A DNA stretch of 64,000 nucleotides from JBDTSW01 sp963799815. Lineage in GTDB: Bacteria > Actinomycetota > Thermoleophilia > Solirubrobacterales > 70-9. The stretch covers positions 62,001 through 126,000 of the forward strand of contig CAWCYG010000005.1 of the NCBI GenBank assembly GCA_963799815.1. Reading direction: 5' to 3'. Shown piece by piece: positions 16,594 through 25,163 of this stretch. Position 1 is the stretch's first letter. Every line of letters begins with the position of its first letter. A program made the translations under genes and the position numbers. The notes beneath the pieces are model-generated. The model saw only the letters and a program-made list of their open reading frames with translations. It did not search any database and had not been told where the DNA came from.

Positions 16594-18123
16594 TCAGCCG
16601 CTCAGGGTACCGGAGGCAACCACCGCCTCGGCGGTCTCACCGATCGCGATGAAACGCTGCGGACGCCTGCGCTCGGCCAGGATCAGGCGCAGGCGCGCAG
16701 CCACGAAGTCCTCGTATGAGCCCGCGGCGAGCCGTGCCTGTGGCTCGTCGCGTGCGGGAACGTGCTCGAACCCGACGCCCGCGTGCCGCAGGGTCGCTAG
16801 TTCAAGCGAGTCCGTGGCGACGAGCACCCGCTCAGGAGGGTCGCTCGTCCGCGCGAGCGCGTCGCCCAGGATCGCTTCGATGCCGCCAGCCGGGACGTCC
16901 ACCGCCAGGACGACCGTTCTCGCCGCTGGTCGCTCGATCGTTTGCTTCGCGATCGCCGCGAGCTCGCGCGGCATGCGCGCCAGCGAGCCCGGGTCGCTCT
17001 GTGCGGTCGAAATGAGATTGCGGGCGTGCGCGCGCCAGCCGCCGGTCCTCTCCCGCGGCTTGGGCCTCTCGGAGACGACGAGGTCCTGAAGCCAGCGGGC
17101 CGCATCGTCGGCCCCGTTGCCCGGACGCAGCTCCGCCAGCTTGGCGCGCATGCGATCCAGGGCCGCCGGATCCAGCAGCTGGTCGAGCCGTGCTCCCGCC
17201 GTCGCACCCTCGAGCGAGAGGCCGACCCCCACCTCCTGGGCGTACCGAGCCCGCCCGCTCTGGTCGTCGGTCTCCCTGCGCATCGGCGCATACAGCGCCG
17301 GCACGCCGCACCGAATCAGCTCGTGGTACGCGTTGTAGCCGCAGGCCGCGACGGCGGCGTCGATCGCCCGGTAGTAACGAGAGATCGGATACGTCGCCCG
17401 CAGATGGACGACGCCCTCCGGCGGCTCCAATCCCGCTGCAATCGCCGAGGAGAGGACGGCCACCTGGACCCCTTCCCTCCCCGCGAGGTGCGCGACGCAC
17501 CGCTCAGCCAGCGCCCGGACCTCTTCGCCCTGTCCAAGGTTGATCAAGACACAGGTCGCTTTCGGGTCAAGGCCGAGCTCCCGGGCGGCCTCCGCACGAG
17601 GCAGGAGGTCCTGGTCGGCGCAGAACACGATCGGGTCCACGACGTGCGCATGGGGGCGTCGCGCGACTGTTGGCCCTCGATCCTGGCTCGCCGCGAACTC
17701 TCCCGGCTCGAGGACGTGGTCGAAGGATCGCTCGCGACCGAGGGCGCCGGGGTTTGAGCCCGGCTTCCACATCGCTCGCCGGCACCACACGCGCGTGGCA
17801 CCCCGGGCTGCCGGCAGCGCGTCGACGAGTCCCTGGTATGGGTGAGCGCCGTCGAAGACGACCAGCTCCGGGGCCAACTCGGCGAGAACGGCGCGCAGCC
17901 TCCCACGCAGCCGGCGCGACCATCGCCAGTTGCTTCCCGCCCCCGGCGTGGAGTAGGAAGCGACGTATTCGACGGGGAAGCCCTGCCCCCGGACCACCGG
18001 CGCCGCCCCCGAGAGGGTGAGAAAGAACGGATCGATCCCACCGAGGCGGCGTGCGATCGCCATCGACCGCGTCAGGTGACCCAGCCCCGTGCCGTTGGAG
18101 GAGAGGAAGAGGACGCGGCTCAT
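16594..18123 (-). CDS. GT-B glycosyltransferase (MurG/GT1-like) with extra C-terminal domain
   Basis: The 509-residue protein opens with SSNGTGLGHLTRSMAIARRL, the glycine-rich acceptor-domain loop of MurG/UDP-glycosyltransferases. The C-terminal half of the GT-B fold contains VLINLGQGEEV, YPISRYYRAIDAAVAACGYN and a donor-site GVPALYAPMRRETDDQ. Residues about 345-509 form an additional alpha/beta module (VVLAVDVPAGGIEAILGDAL) without an obvious counterpart in MurG. It should move an activated sugar onto a lipid-linked or surface acceptor. Its start overlaps nothing upstream, but its stop lies nine bases before the first sulfotransferase. Confidence 0.82.
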   Translation of the reverse strand: MSRVLFLSSNGTGLGHLTRSMAIARRLGGIDPFFLTLSGAAPVVRGQGFPVEYVASYSTPGAGSNWRWSRRLRGRLRAVLAELAPELVVFDGAHPYQGLVDALPAARGATRVWCRRAMWKPGSNPGALGRERSFDHVLEPGEFAASQDRGPTVARRPHAHVVDPIVFCADQDLLPRAEAARELGLDPKATCVLINLGQGEEVRALAERCVAHLAGREGVQVAVLSSAIAAGLEPPEGVVHLRATYPISRYYRAIDAAVAACGYNAYHELIRCGVPALYAPMRRETDDQSGRARYAQEVGVGLSLEGATAGARLDQLLDPAALDRMRAKLAELRPGNGADDAARWLQDLVVSERPKPRERTGGWRAHARNLISTAQSDPGSLARMPRELAAIAKQTIERPAARTVVLAVDVPAGGIEAILGDALARTSDPPERVLVATDSLELATLRHAGVGFEHVPARDEPQARLAAGSYEDFVAARLRLILAERRRPQRFIAIGETAEAVVASGTLSG

Positions 18124-19097
18124 CCGAGCGCCGGAGCGGTTCGCTCGAACGAGCGCCGCAGGAGCCCGGCACAGTGAAAGCCGTCGGCCTCGATGCGCTC
18201 GAGCGCCTGTTCGTAGGCGGCAACGATGGCGTCCTGCTCGGCCTTCGTATGACCCTCCCGCCAGCGCTCACGGTGGGCCGCGCCGGCGTTCATCTCCTCG
18301 TCGAAGACACGGCGCATGGCTGCCTCGTCCTCGATCCCAAGGAACTCGAGCAGGCCGCCGTAGCTCGCCTCGCGGTCCCCCCAGACCAGGTCGTCGAGCG
18401 AGACCGCATGCAGACGCCCAGCAGGATCCGAGAGTCCGCGTACACCCTCTTCGGCGAGGGTCAACCGGCCCTCCCACCACTCGATGCCAGAGGTCGCGTC
18501 GGTGGGATGATGGTCCTTCTGGCGCTTCGAGACCTTCGATGAGCCGGAGTCGCGACCGTCGCGCACCGAGTGAACGAAGCGAGCATCGGGGAAGATCCGC
18601 TCCAGGCCGGGTGCTGAGGCGATCGTAAAACAGCTCATCTCAACCAGGGCGGGTTTGCCCTCCTCGGCGGCGAGGGGACCGAGCAGGTGGAAGAAGAGCT
18701 CGCGCGAGGCGGCGGCGACGTCGTCATGGGCCTCGGCCTCGAAGGCGGCGATGCCCTCCTCGAGGCGCTCCCGCGGCATGATCTGGTGCAGTCCGCGCAC
18801 CTTCGTCTCGCCGAAGTCTCCGCTCTCGCGACTCACGAACCTGCGCAGGCGGACGGTCGCTTTGCCACCGCGCCGGACCCGGTGCCACCAGAACCGGCGC
18901 AGCTTCGACACGAACTCCTGGGGCGTGGCCTCGCCCATCACGACCTCGGCCAGGCCGCGCGGATTGCAGTGGAAGCGGCATTCGATCGGGACGGCGGCGA
19001 AACGCGAGTGCTCGCCCAGCAGACGGGCGGTGATGTGGGTGCCGCTGCGGCCCGTACCGCCGACGAATACGAGCTGGGCCGGCTCGCGATCGCTCAC
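18120..19097 (-). CDS. Sulfotransferase family protein (paralog of the next gene)
   Basis: The 325-residue protein has the 5'-phosphosulfate loop FVGGTGRSGTHITARLLG (about 10-27) and a 3'-phosphate motif VHSVRDGRDSGSS. IECRFH after the first strand and a central RRFWWH segment are shared with the neighbouring paralog. The likely reaction is transfer of sulfate from PAPS to a carbohydrate hydroxyl. Its TGA overlaps the glycosyltransferase start by four bases and its start overlaps the stop of the paralog, so all three are translationally linked. Confidence 0.83.
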   Translation of the reverse strand: MSDREPAQLVFVGGTGRSGTHITARLLGEHSRFAAVPIECRFHCNPRGLAEVVMGEATPQEFVSKLRRFWWHRVRRGGKATVRLRRFVSRESGDFGETKVRGLHQIMPRERLEEGIAAFEAEAHDDVAAASRELFFHLLGPLAAEEGKPALVEMSCFTIASAPGLERIFPDARFVHSVRDGRDSGSSKVSKRQKDHHPTDATSGIEWWEGRLTLAEEGVRGLSDPAGRLHAVSLDDLVWGDREASYGGLLEFLGIEDEAAMRRVFDEEMNAGAAHRERWREGHTKAEQDAIVAAYEQALERIEADGFHCAGLLRRSFERTAPALG

Positions 19098-20077
19098 GCG
19101 GCCACCCTTGCGCGCCGCTCGTACGTCTGCCGCAAGAGCGGCACCGTGCGCACACCGTCGGCCTCGAGGCGGTCAAGCGCCTCGAGGTAAAGGCGATCCA
19201 GCCGTTCACGCTTTCCCGCCGAGACGCCCCGCCGCCATCGTTCGGCGTTGGCGCCACGCGTGCTCATCTGGTTGCGCAGGAACTTGCGCACCATGCGGGC
19301 GGGCTGAAGGCGCACGACGTCCATGATCTCCGCGAGGATCTCGTTGTCCTCGTCCTCGAGGAGCTCATCGAGGCTGATCTCGCGCAGGCGCTCGGCAGGG
19401 ACGGTGCGCGCGCCCGCATCCATCGAGCGGATCCGCGCCTCCCACCACTCGAGCCCCTGGGCGCGGGTGCGGGGGTAGATGATGCCGCGGGTCTGTGAAA
19501 CCCGAGAGGCCGAAGCGTCGCGCCCGTCACGGACCACGTGAACGAAGCTGGCCTCCGGAAAGAGTCGCTGCAGCGTTTCGGCCTGAGCGATCGAATCGCA
19601 GCTCTGCTCAACGATGCCGCTCACCTCCCCCTCGGCCTCGTACGGCCATAGCAGTGACCAGAACAGATCCCGGCAGGCATCTTCGGCATCGTCGTCGAAG
19701 CGCTGATCGAAAGCCATCACGGCGTCGTCGAACCGCTCGCGGGGAACGAAGCGATAAAGGCCCCGGAAACGCGACGTCTGAAAGCCCTTCCACCAAAACC
19801 CGCGCAGGCGACGCAGGAAGGCCTGCTTCGTCGTCGTCCCCGCCAGCAGCCCCGGGAAGCCGCGTTCCTCCACGTGAAACCGGCACTCGACCGGAATCAG
19901 GTAGAGCTTTCCGTGACGACCAAGGAGCTTGGCGACGATGTGGGTGCCGCTGCGACCGGTCCCGCCGACGAAGGTCACCGGCGGCACCCGCCGCATGCCC
20001 CGGAGCGGGGCTCCTCCCGGAGTCTTCTTCCCAGGCCTGCGCTGACGCGCCCTGCGGGGTGGGTTTAGGCGCCTCAT
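19094..20077 (-). CDS. Sulfotransferase family protein (tandem paralog)
   Basis: The 327-residue protein has PAPS loop FVGGTGRSGTHIVAKLLGRH (about 36-55) and 3'-phosphate motif VHVVRDGRDASASRVS. VECRFH and RGFWWKGF align with the downstream paralog, indicating local duplication. The first 27 residues are basic and proline-rich; ATG 19996 would remove them and place the loop in the usual position, so the start is uncertain. Divergent middle regions suggest the two copies act on different positions or acceptors. It lies 13 bases after the stop of the large membrane protein. Confidence 0.83.
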   Translation of the reverse strand: MRRLNPPRRARQRRPGKKTPGGAPLRGMRRVPPVTFVGGTGRSGTHIVAKLLGRHGKLYLIPVECRFHVEERGFPGLLAGTTTKQAFLRRLRGFWWKGFQTSRFRGLYRFVPRERFDDAVMAFDQRFDDDAEDACRDLFWSLLWPYEAEGEVSGIVEQSCDSIAQAETLQRLFPEASFVHVVRDGRDASASRVSQTRGIIYPRTRAQGLEWWEARIRSMDAGARTVPAERLREISLDELLEDEDNEILAEIMDVVRLQPARMVRKFLRNQMSTRGANAERWRRGVSAGKRERLDRLYLEALDRLEADGVRTVPLLRQTYERRARVAA

Positions 20078-20089
20078 CGGCGCGGGAGG

Positions 20090-22438
20090 TTAGCCAACGT
20101 TTGTGCTGCCTCCGCTCGGCCCGACATGGTCGACGTAGGCGCCGCAGGCATCGCTGAGCGGTACCTCGTCGGGGTCCCCGGCGAGCGGATCGACACGCAT
20201 GGCTGCGACTTCGCCGAGCCAGACGCGCCGCTCGGCCCCGATGGCCCGTTCGAGCCCGCCGGGCTCCTCGGCACTCACCGATACGTCGAGTGAGCCACCT
20301 CGCTCGACATCGACCTCGCCGACCGGCCAGAACGCGCTCTGGCCTTGGTGGGTCAGGTACATGCCCACCAACGATGCGGGCAGCTCCGCCTCGAGGTCCG
20401 CCACTCGCACGCTCAGGTCGACCTGGCTGTGGTACTGGAGGGAGAGCAGCCAGTTCCCTGGCTCAAGCTCGAGCGTCTGGGTGCTCGTGGCTGGTGCCGC
20501 GAATGGATTCGGCAGGCTCCATCCACTCCGCTTTCCGACGACCGGCTCGGGCAGCACGACGGCCTCGCCGGCGCGGCGGCATGCCCCGGATCCGAGCCGT
20601 GCGCCGGGCCTCCCGGACCGCTCGAAGACCGCGGTCCTTGGCGTCTCCCCTTCCCGCCTCCAGAGCACGTAGGAGTCTGTGCGATCGACCTCGGACCAGT
20701 TGGCCGGCGGCGTGCTCTGAAACGGCGCCGTCGTCGTGATCGCGTAATCGAAGCGATCAAGGCGCCCGGACGCCAGCGTGTCGAAGTCCATCGCCAGGCC
20801 CTGTTGCCAAACCTTCTGCGGGCGGGCGCGGACCTCGGGCGGGACGTAGCCCCCGGGGCTCTCGATCAGCGTGCCGCGCAGCCAGTAGGCGGCGAAGCGG
20901 TCGACGCCCAAAAACGCGACTCGCTCGCCCTCGATCTGCTCGGCGAGCGTCTCGAGCTCCGAGCCCCGGTCCGAGAAGCCCACGGGCGCCTCGCGCAAGG
21001 CGAGGAACGTGGATGCCGCCCCGGCCACCAGCGCGGCGATCCCGAGGGCGCGGAGCGCTCGCCCCCATTTGCCCGCACCGGCCGCGAGGAGCCCTCCGAT
21101 CCCGACCACGATCACCAGGGGCGCCATGATCGCCAGGGCCTTCGCCTCCACGTAGATGCTCGCGAAGAGGCGGGCGCCGATGTAGATGACGGCGGCTGCG
21201 CCCAGCGCAGCGAGCAGCGCATAAGCGCGTCGGCGCCAGATGACCGCGGCGCCGGCGAGCGTGACGATTACCCCGATCGCCGTTGCGACCAACGAGCCGC
21301 TGACCTCGCCGCGAACGACGCGGAAGTCGCCCTCGGGCCAGATCCCGAGCGCCTCGCCCGGCCACACCGGCGACGAGAGCCTCCCCGCCGAGGCCTGCAC
21401 CTCGCCAATCCGGTCGGCGAAGTCGCTGATGCGCCCGACCGTGAGGGCGGCGACGCCGATCACGGCCAAGAGCACAACGGCCAGCAGCACCCGCCGGCGC
21501 CGGATCGTCGCCCGGGCCGCTGCCCAGTCGACTCTGCGGTCGCCAACTGCTGCGAGCACGACCAGCCAACCCAAAAGCGTGAGCGCGAACCAGACCAAGC
21601 CGGGGACGCTGTAGGCGAAAAGCGCCGCCAGGGCAAGAAGCACCCCCGCCCCGGCGGCGGGGGTCCGCCCGAGCCGTGGCGCGCCCACGACCTCGTGCTC
21701 GCTGGCCAGCGCCAGGGTGGCGGCGAAGGCGATCACCAGCAGGGCCATCGTCGTTTCCTTAAACGCGCTCTGGGCCAGGAATGAGGCTCCGAGGAAGGGC
21801 AGCCCGGCGAGCACCGCGACGGCGATCCGGGGCAGAGGCCGAAGGGCTCCGAGGACCGCGAGAGCCGCAAGTGCGGTGAGCGCGGGGATCGCCATCAGCA
21901 ACCCGTTGAACGCGTCGATGAGCGAGGCGCCCGTGCCCTTTGCGATCACCGCAACCAGCGACTGCGGGCCGACGGGATATCCCCAAGCGACCGCGCTCGG
22001 CTCGGGCCCGAAGCCCTCCTTGAGCCAGTCGGTCCAGTAGAGCTGGGCGGCGTGGTCGTTGGTGTAGATGCCCTCTCCAAGGACGCCGGCTCGGCCCTCC
22101 AGCACGAACGGGATCGCCGCCGCCACGAGCGCGATGGCGATCACCGCGACGCCGGCGGCCGGGGCGCCCGCCGGCTCGTCCGTGGAGGCGACCGGGCGCC
22201 GTGCCGCGATGCGCACCAGGAGCAGGCCGGCAACGAGCGCGAGGACGATCACGACGGCCGCTGTCGCCGCCCGGCCAGGCAGCCGGATGCAGAGGCCCGC
22301 GATGACCGTGAGCGCCGCGAATCCCACCGGGCCCGCGAGCCAGGTTCGATGCCGAGCGCCCAGCAGCGCGAGCGTGATCCAGCCCGCCCCGAGCGACGCC
22401 AGGACGACCAGAAGCGCAAGCAGGATCGAGATCAGCAC
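20090..22438 (-). CDS. Large membrane protein, GT-C glycosyltransferase-like
   Basis: The 782-residue protein has about 13 membrane segments in residues 1-480. The first large periplasmic loop (GEGIYTNDHAAQLYWTDWL) carries an Asp in a position like the catalytic Asp of GT-C enzymes (PMT/ArnT type). The C-terminal ~280 residues form a soluble, probably extracytoplasmic beta-rich domain with paired cysteines. GT-C enzymes use polyprenyl-phosphate sugars outside the membrane. The assignment rests on topology and loop pattern, so the enzymatic role is inference. It follows the next similar membrane gene by 10 bases. Confidence 0.65.
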   Translation of the reverse strand: MLISILLALLVVLASLGAGWITLALLGARHRTWLAGPVGFAALTVIAGLCIRLPGRAATAAVVIVLALVAGLLLVRIAARRPVASTDEPAGAPAAGVAVIAIALVAAAIPFVLEGRAGVLGEGIYTNDHAAQLYWTDWLKEGFGPEPSAVAWGYPVGPQSLVAVIAKGTGASLIDAFNGLLMAIPALTALAALAVLGALRPLPRIAVAVLAGLPFLGASFLAQSAFKETTMALLVIAFAATLALASEHEVVGAPRLGRTPAAGAGVLLALAALFAYSVPGLVWFALTLLGWLVVLAAVGDRRVDWAAARATIRRRRVLLAVVLLAVIGVAALTVGRISDFADRIGEVQASAGRLSSPVWPGEALGIWPEGDFRVVRGEVSGSLVATAIGVIVTLAGAAVIWRRRAYALLAALGAAAVIYIGARLFASIYVEAKALAIMAPLVIVVGIGGLLAAGAGKWGRALRALGIAALVAGAASTFLALREAPVGFSDRGSELETLAEQIEGERVAFLGVDRFAAYWLRGTLIESPGGYVPPEVRARPQKVWQQGLAMDFDTLASGRLDRFDYAITTTAPFQSTPPANWSEVDRTDSYVLWRREGETPRTAVFERSGRPGARLGSGACRRAGEAVVLPEPVVGKRSGWSLPNPFAAPATSTQTLELEPGNWLLSLQYHSQVDLSVRVADLEAELPASLVGMYLTHQGQSAFWPVGEVDVERGGSLDVSVSAEEPGGLERAIGAERRVWLGEVAAMRVDPLAGDPDEVPLSDACGAYVDHVGPSGGSTNVG

Positions 22439-22448
22439 GTGGCTGCCC

Positions 22449-24677
22449 TCAGGGCTGGTTGGCGAGTGGTTCGGCGTTCACTGAACGGCCGTTCAGCTCG
22501 GCCTTGCTCAGCGAGGGCAGGCCCTCGCATCCCGCCGGGTCGAGGTCGCCAGTGATCTCGAACACGCTCACCGGCCCCTTCCGAAGCAACGTCTCGGAGG
22601 CCGGGTCCTTGCGGGTCCAAAGGGCCTCCTTGGTGTCGCTGAGGAGGTCGGGGTTATAGGGATCGTACGCCGTGAAGACGTGCGTGTAGTCACCGGCGTT
22701 GAGTGCCTCCCGCCATTGCTCGCAGGTCGGGATCCGAAGCCAGGCCTTGTGCTCGCCCTCGATGCCAAGCCATTGCACGTCGTTGGAGAGATCGGTCCCG
22801 TAGAGCGGATACTGGTTGAAGACGCCACGGATCCCGGCAACGGCCACGCGTCCGTCGCGCAGGTCGCGGCCGAACCTGAGGGCATCCGCCAGGCCCAGGC
22901 GGGGGCTCGTGTTCTCGAACCGGTGCTTTAAGTAGTGGCGCTGCTCGAACCAGCCGGCCAAGGCGACCACAAAGACGGCGCTCGCCACGGCGATCAGAAC
23001 CGAGCGCCGCCGGGCGGCAGGGCCGATGTAGCCGCGGGAGCGCAGCCAATTGAAAACCGCGGTGCCCGCGATCACCAGAATCGCCGCGGCCACCGCCCCA
23101 CGCACGTGACCCTGTTTCCACGCCACCAGTGAGCCGATCGTCACCGCCAGGATCGCGAACAGAACCAGCAGCGAGACCAGCCGTCGTCGTGCCGTGGATC
23201 GCGCTATCGGCAGACACGGCAGCATCGCCATGCCCACCGCCACCGAGGCGGCGAGGTACCGCAGGTTCCACTCGAAGGCGATCGGCTTCCCCTCCTGGCC
23301 CGCCGCGGTCAGCGGAGTGAACAGGTAGGCGACGGTGGTGACGAGGACGACGACGCCGAGCAGCCGCAGGATCGGATCGTTGCGGCGCGCGAGCGCGAGC
23401 ATCGCGCCTCCGAGCATGACCACCAGGGTCACCGGCCAGAGGATCCCGAAGGACTCGATCAGCCCGGGGACGAAGAAGTCGCTCCAGACACCGATGTCGT
23501 TCCAGTAGTAGGCGACGGCGTGGCCCGGGCGCAGCTCGAAGTCCCGCGCCGGTGACGGCAGGTTGATCGGCCCGATCGAGCTCGCAAAAGGGATCGGGTT
23601 CCCCGTCGCGATCGCGTTGCGCGCGTACCAGTAGATGCCGGCGGCGATCGCGGGCAGGCTCCAGACCCTTGCGGCCCAGAGGCGGCGCCCCTTCGGAGCG
23701 ATCACGATCACGCCGATCGTGAGCGCGGCGGCGGGTGCCAGGAACGACAGCTTGACCCCCGCCGCGAGCCCTGTCGCGAGCCCCGCGATCGCCAATGCTC
23801 CTGCCGGGATCCAATGCCCGTCGCTCTGTCCCGGGGCCCGCGCGGCGTAGCCGTTCACGAGCAGCGCGACGGCGACGAGGATGAAGACGACGCCGACGAT
23901 GTCGTTGAGGGCCTCGCCGGCCTGGAACTCGACCAGCATCTGGGCGCCGAGGGCAATCGACCCTCCGATCAGCGCCTGGGGGCCGACGCCATAGGGGCGG
24001 CCGATGCACCAGCTGGCCACGAGTCCCATCCCGAGGAACGCCATGTTGAGCAGCGGCGAGACGATGTCGCGATCCCAGACCAGCATCGGGATCGCGTGCA
24101 GGACCTCCGAGTTGGCCGGGTAGAACGACGCGAAGAAAATCGGGTCGAAGTAGAAGATGTCCCCGAGCGATCCGGTCTGCACGAACGACGCCGAGAGCGG
24201 CATGTGGTACCAGAGGGAGTCGGCCCGGTCCATGCCGGCGGCGAGGGTGCCCAGCGTGGGGACCATCCACGCGGCGACGACGCCCGCGACGCCGATCATC
24301 GCGACGATCGTCGGGAAGGTGCCGTGTGGCGGCTGCGGGGGCACCGGCGCCGCCGCGGGCGCGCGTCCATCCCCGACCCGATCGCAGACGACGGCCGCGC
24401 CGGCCGCAAACAGGATCACCGCCACGATCAGCTCCCACTCGCCGAAGATCCCGACGGTGCCGAGCAGCTCGGAGATGAGCACGGCGGCGGAGGTGCCGAG
24501 GACCAGATCGACGAGCAGGCCCAGCGCCCCGCCCCATCCCGGCAGCAGCAGGCGGCGAATCCGAACCGCGCCATACCCGAGCGCCGCCAAGATCAGGCTG
24601 AGCTCGGCGAAGCCGACGAGGTAGTCGAAGACCCCCAGCATGCGCTCGTCCGCGCCGCCGATCGAGAAGTCAGACAC
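22449..24677 (-). CDS. Large membrane protein, GT-C glycosyltransferase-like
   Basis: The 742-residue protein has about 13-14 membrane segments. The long first outer loop contains MDRADSLWYHMPLSASFVQ and FYFDPIFFASFYPANSEVLH, reminiscent of ArnT/PMT-type GT-C enzymes that take sugars from polyprenyl phosphate. A soluble C-terminal domain (about 590-742) has EQRHYLKHRFENTSPRLG and a cysteine pair. With its downstream neighbour it forms a two-gene membrane pair beside the sulfotransferase/flippase genes, suggesting extracytoplasmic sugar addition in the same pathway. No direct family match is claimed. Confidence 0.65.
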   Translation of the reverse strand: MSDFSIGGADERMLGVFDYLVGFAELSLILAALGYGAVRIRRLLLPGWGGALGLLVDLVLGTSAAVLISELLGTVGIFGEWELIVAVILFAAGAAVVCDRVGDGRAPAAAPVPPQPPHGTFPTIVAMIGVAGVVAAWMVPTLGTLAAGMDRADSLWYHMPLSASFVQTGSLGDIFYFDPIFFASFYPANSEVLHAIPMLVWDRDIVSPLLNMAFLGMGLVASWCIGRPYGVGPQALIGGSIALGAQMLVEFQAGEALNDIVGVVFILVAVALLVNGYAARAPGQSDGHWIPAGALAIAGLATGLAAGVKLSFLAPAAALTIGVIVIAPKGRRLWAARVWSLPAIAAGIYWYARNAIATGNPIPFASSIGPINLPSPARDFELRPGHAVAYYWNDIGVWSDFFVPGLIESFGILWPVTLVVMLGGAMLALARRNDPILRLLGVVVLVTTVAYLFTPLTAAGQEGKPIAFEWNLRYLAASVAVGMAMLPCLPIARSTARRRLVSLLVLFAILAVTIGSLVAWKQGHVRGAVAAAILVIAGTAVFNWLRSRGYIGPAARRRSVLIAVASAVFVVALAGWFEQRHYLKHRFENTSPRLGLADALRFGRDLRDGRVAVAGIRGVFNQYPLYGTDLSNDVQWLGIEGEHKAWLRIPTCEQWREALNAGDYTHVFTAYDPYNPDLLSDTKEALWTRKDPASETLLRKGPVSVFEITGDLDPAGCEGLPSLSKAELNGRSVNAEPLANQP

Positions 24678-24728
24678 GGAGAGCTCCCAGCCCGGGCTCG
24701 GCGGGCCCCACGAGCCCTGGCGAAGCGC

Positions 24729-25073
24729 TCAGCGCTTGATCGTGTAGGGAGCTTCGTCGGTGGCGACCATGCCCAGCGCTCGCGCAGCGCCTTCGGCCGC
24801 GGCCGCTCCCTCCAGGCTTCCCGCCTTCGCGCGGAGAGCTTGGTTTTGACGCTTGAGCTCCCGCAGCTCCAGCCGCTCCGCCCCCGCATCGCGCCACGCG
24901 TCGACGAAGTTGACGACGGGGTTCACGTAGGAGACGAGGATCGCGAACAGCACGAACACGAGCACGACCCGGCCGAGCTTGTCCCAGTGAATGCGGCTGC
25001 CCCGGCTGCCGCCGTGGCGGCGGACCGGCTTTAAGCGATAGCCGCCGCGGGCGGCCTGGGAGCGTGCGCTCAT
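24729..25073 (-). CDS. ftsB: FtsB/DivIC-family septum formation protein
   Basis: ATG 25073 gives a 114-residue bitopic protein: basic N-terminus, one membrane segment (VVLVFVLFAILVSYVNPVV, about 37-55), then a coiled coil (LELRELKRQNQALRAKAGSL) and the LGMVATDEAPYTIKR end typical of DivIC/FtsB. These proteins bridge FtsL and FtsQ in the divisome and help activate septal peptidoglycan synthesis. The position directly downstream of enolase is the usual actinobacterial arrangement and supports the call. Confidence 0.88.
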   Translation of the reverse strand: MSARSQAARGGYRLKPVRRHGGSRGSRIHWDKLGRVVLVFVLFAILVSYVNPVVNFVDAWRDAGAERLELRELKRQNQALRAKAGSLEGAAAAEGAARALGMVATDEAPYTIKR

Positions 25074-25163
25074 GGCCGGGGGTTCGACGCCTGGTTGAGT
25101 CGTCCTTCTCCCGGGAGGCATTCTGCCCGCCGTCATCGGGCTCGGTACGCGCAAGTGGGGACA

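Noticed and set aside
20345..21784. Long plus-strand open frame opposite the 782-residue membrane protein
   Set aside because: Its composition mirrors the opposite strand's hydrophobic codons and no motif is visible; the minus-strand gene explains the sequence.
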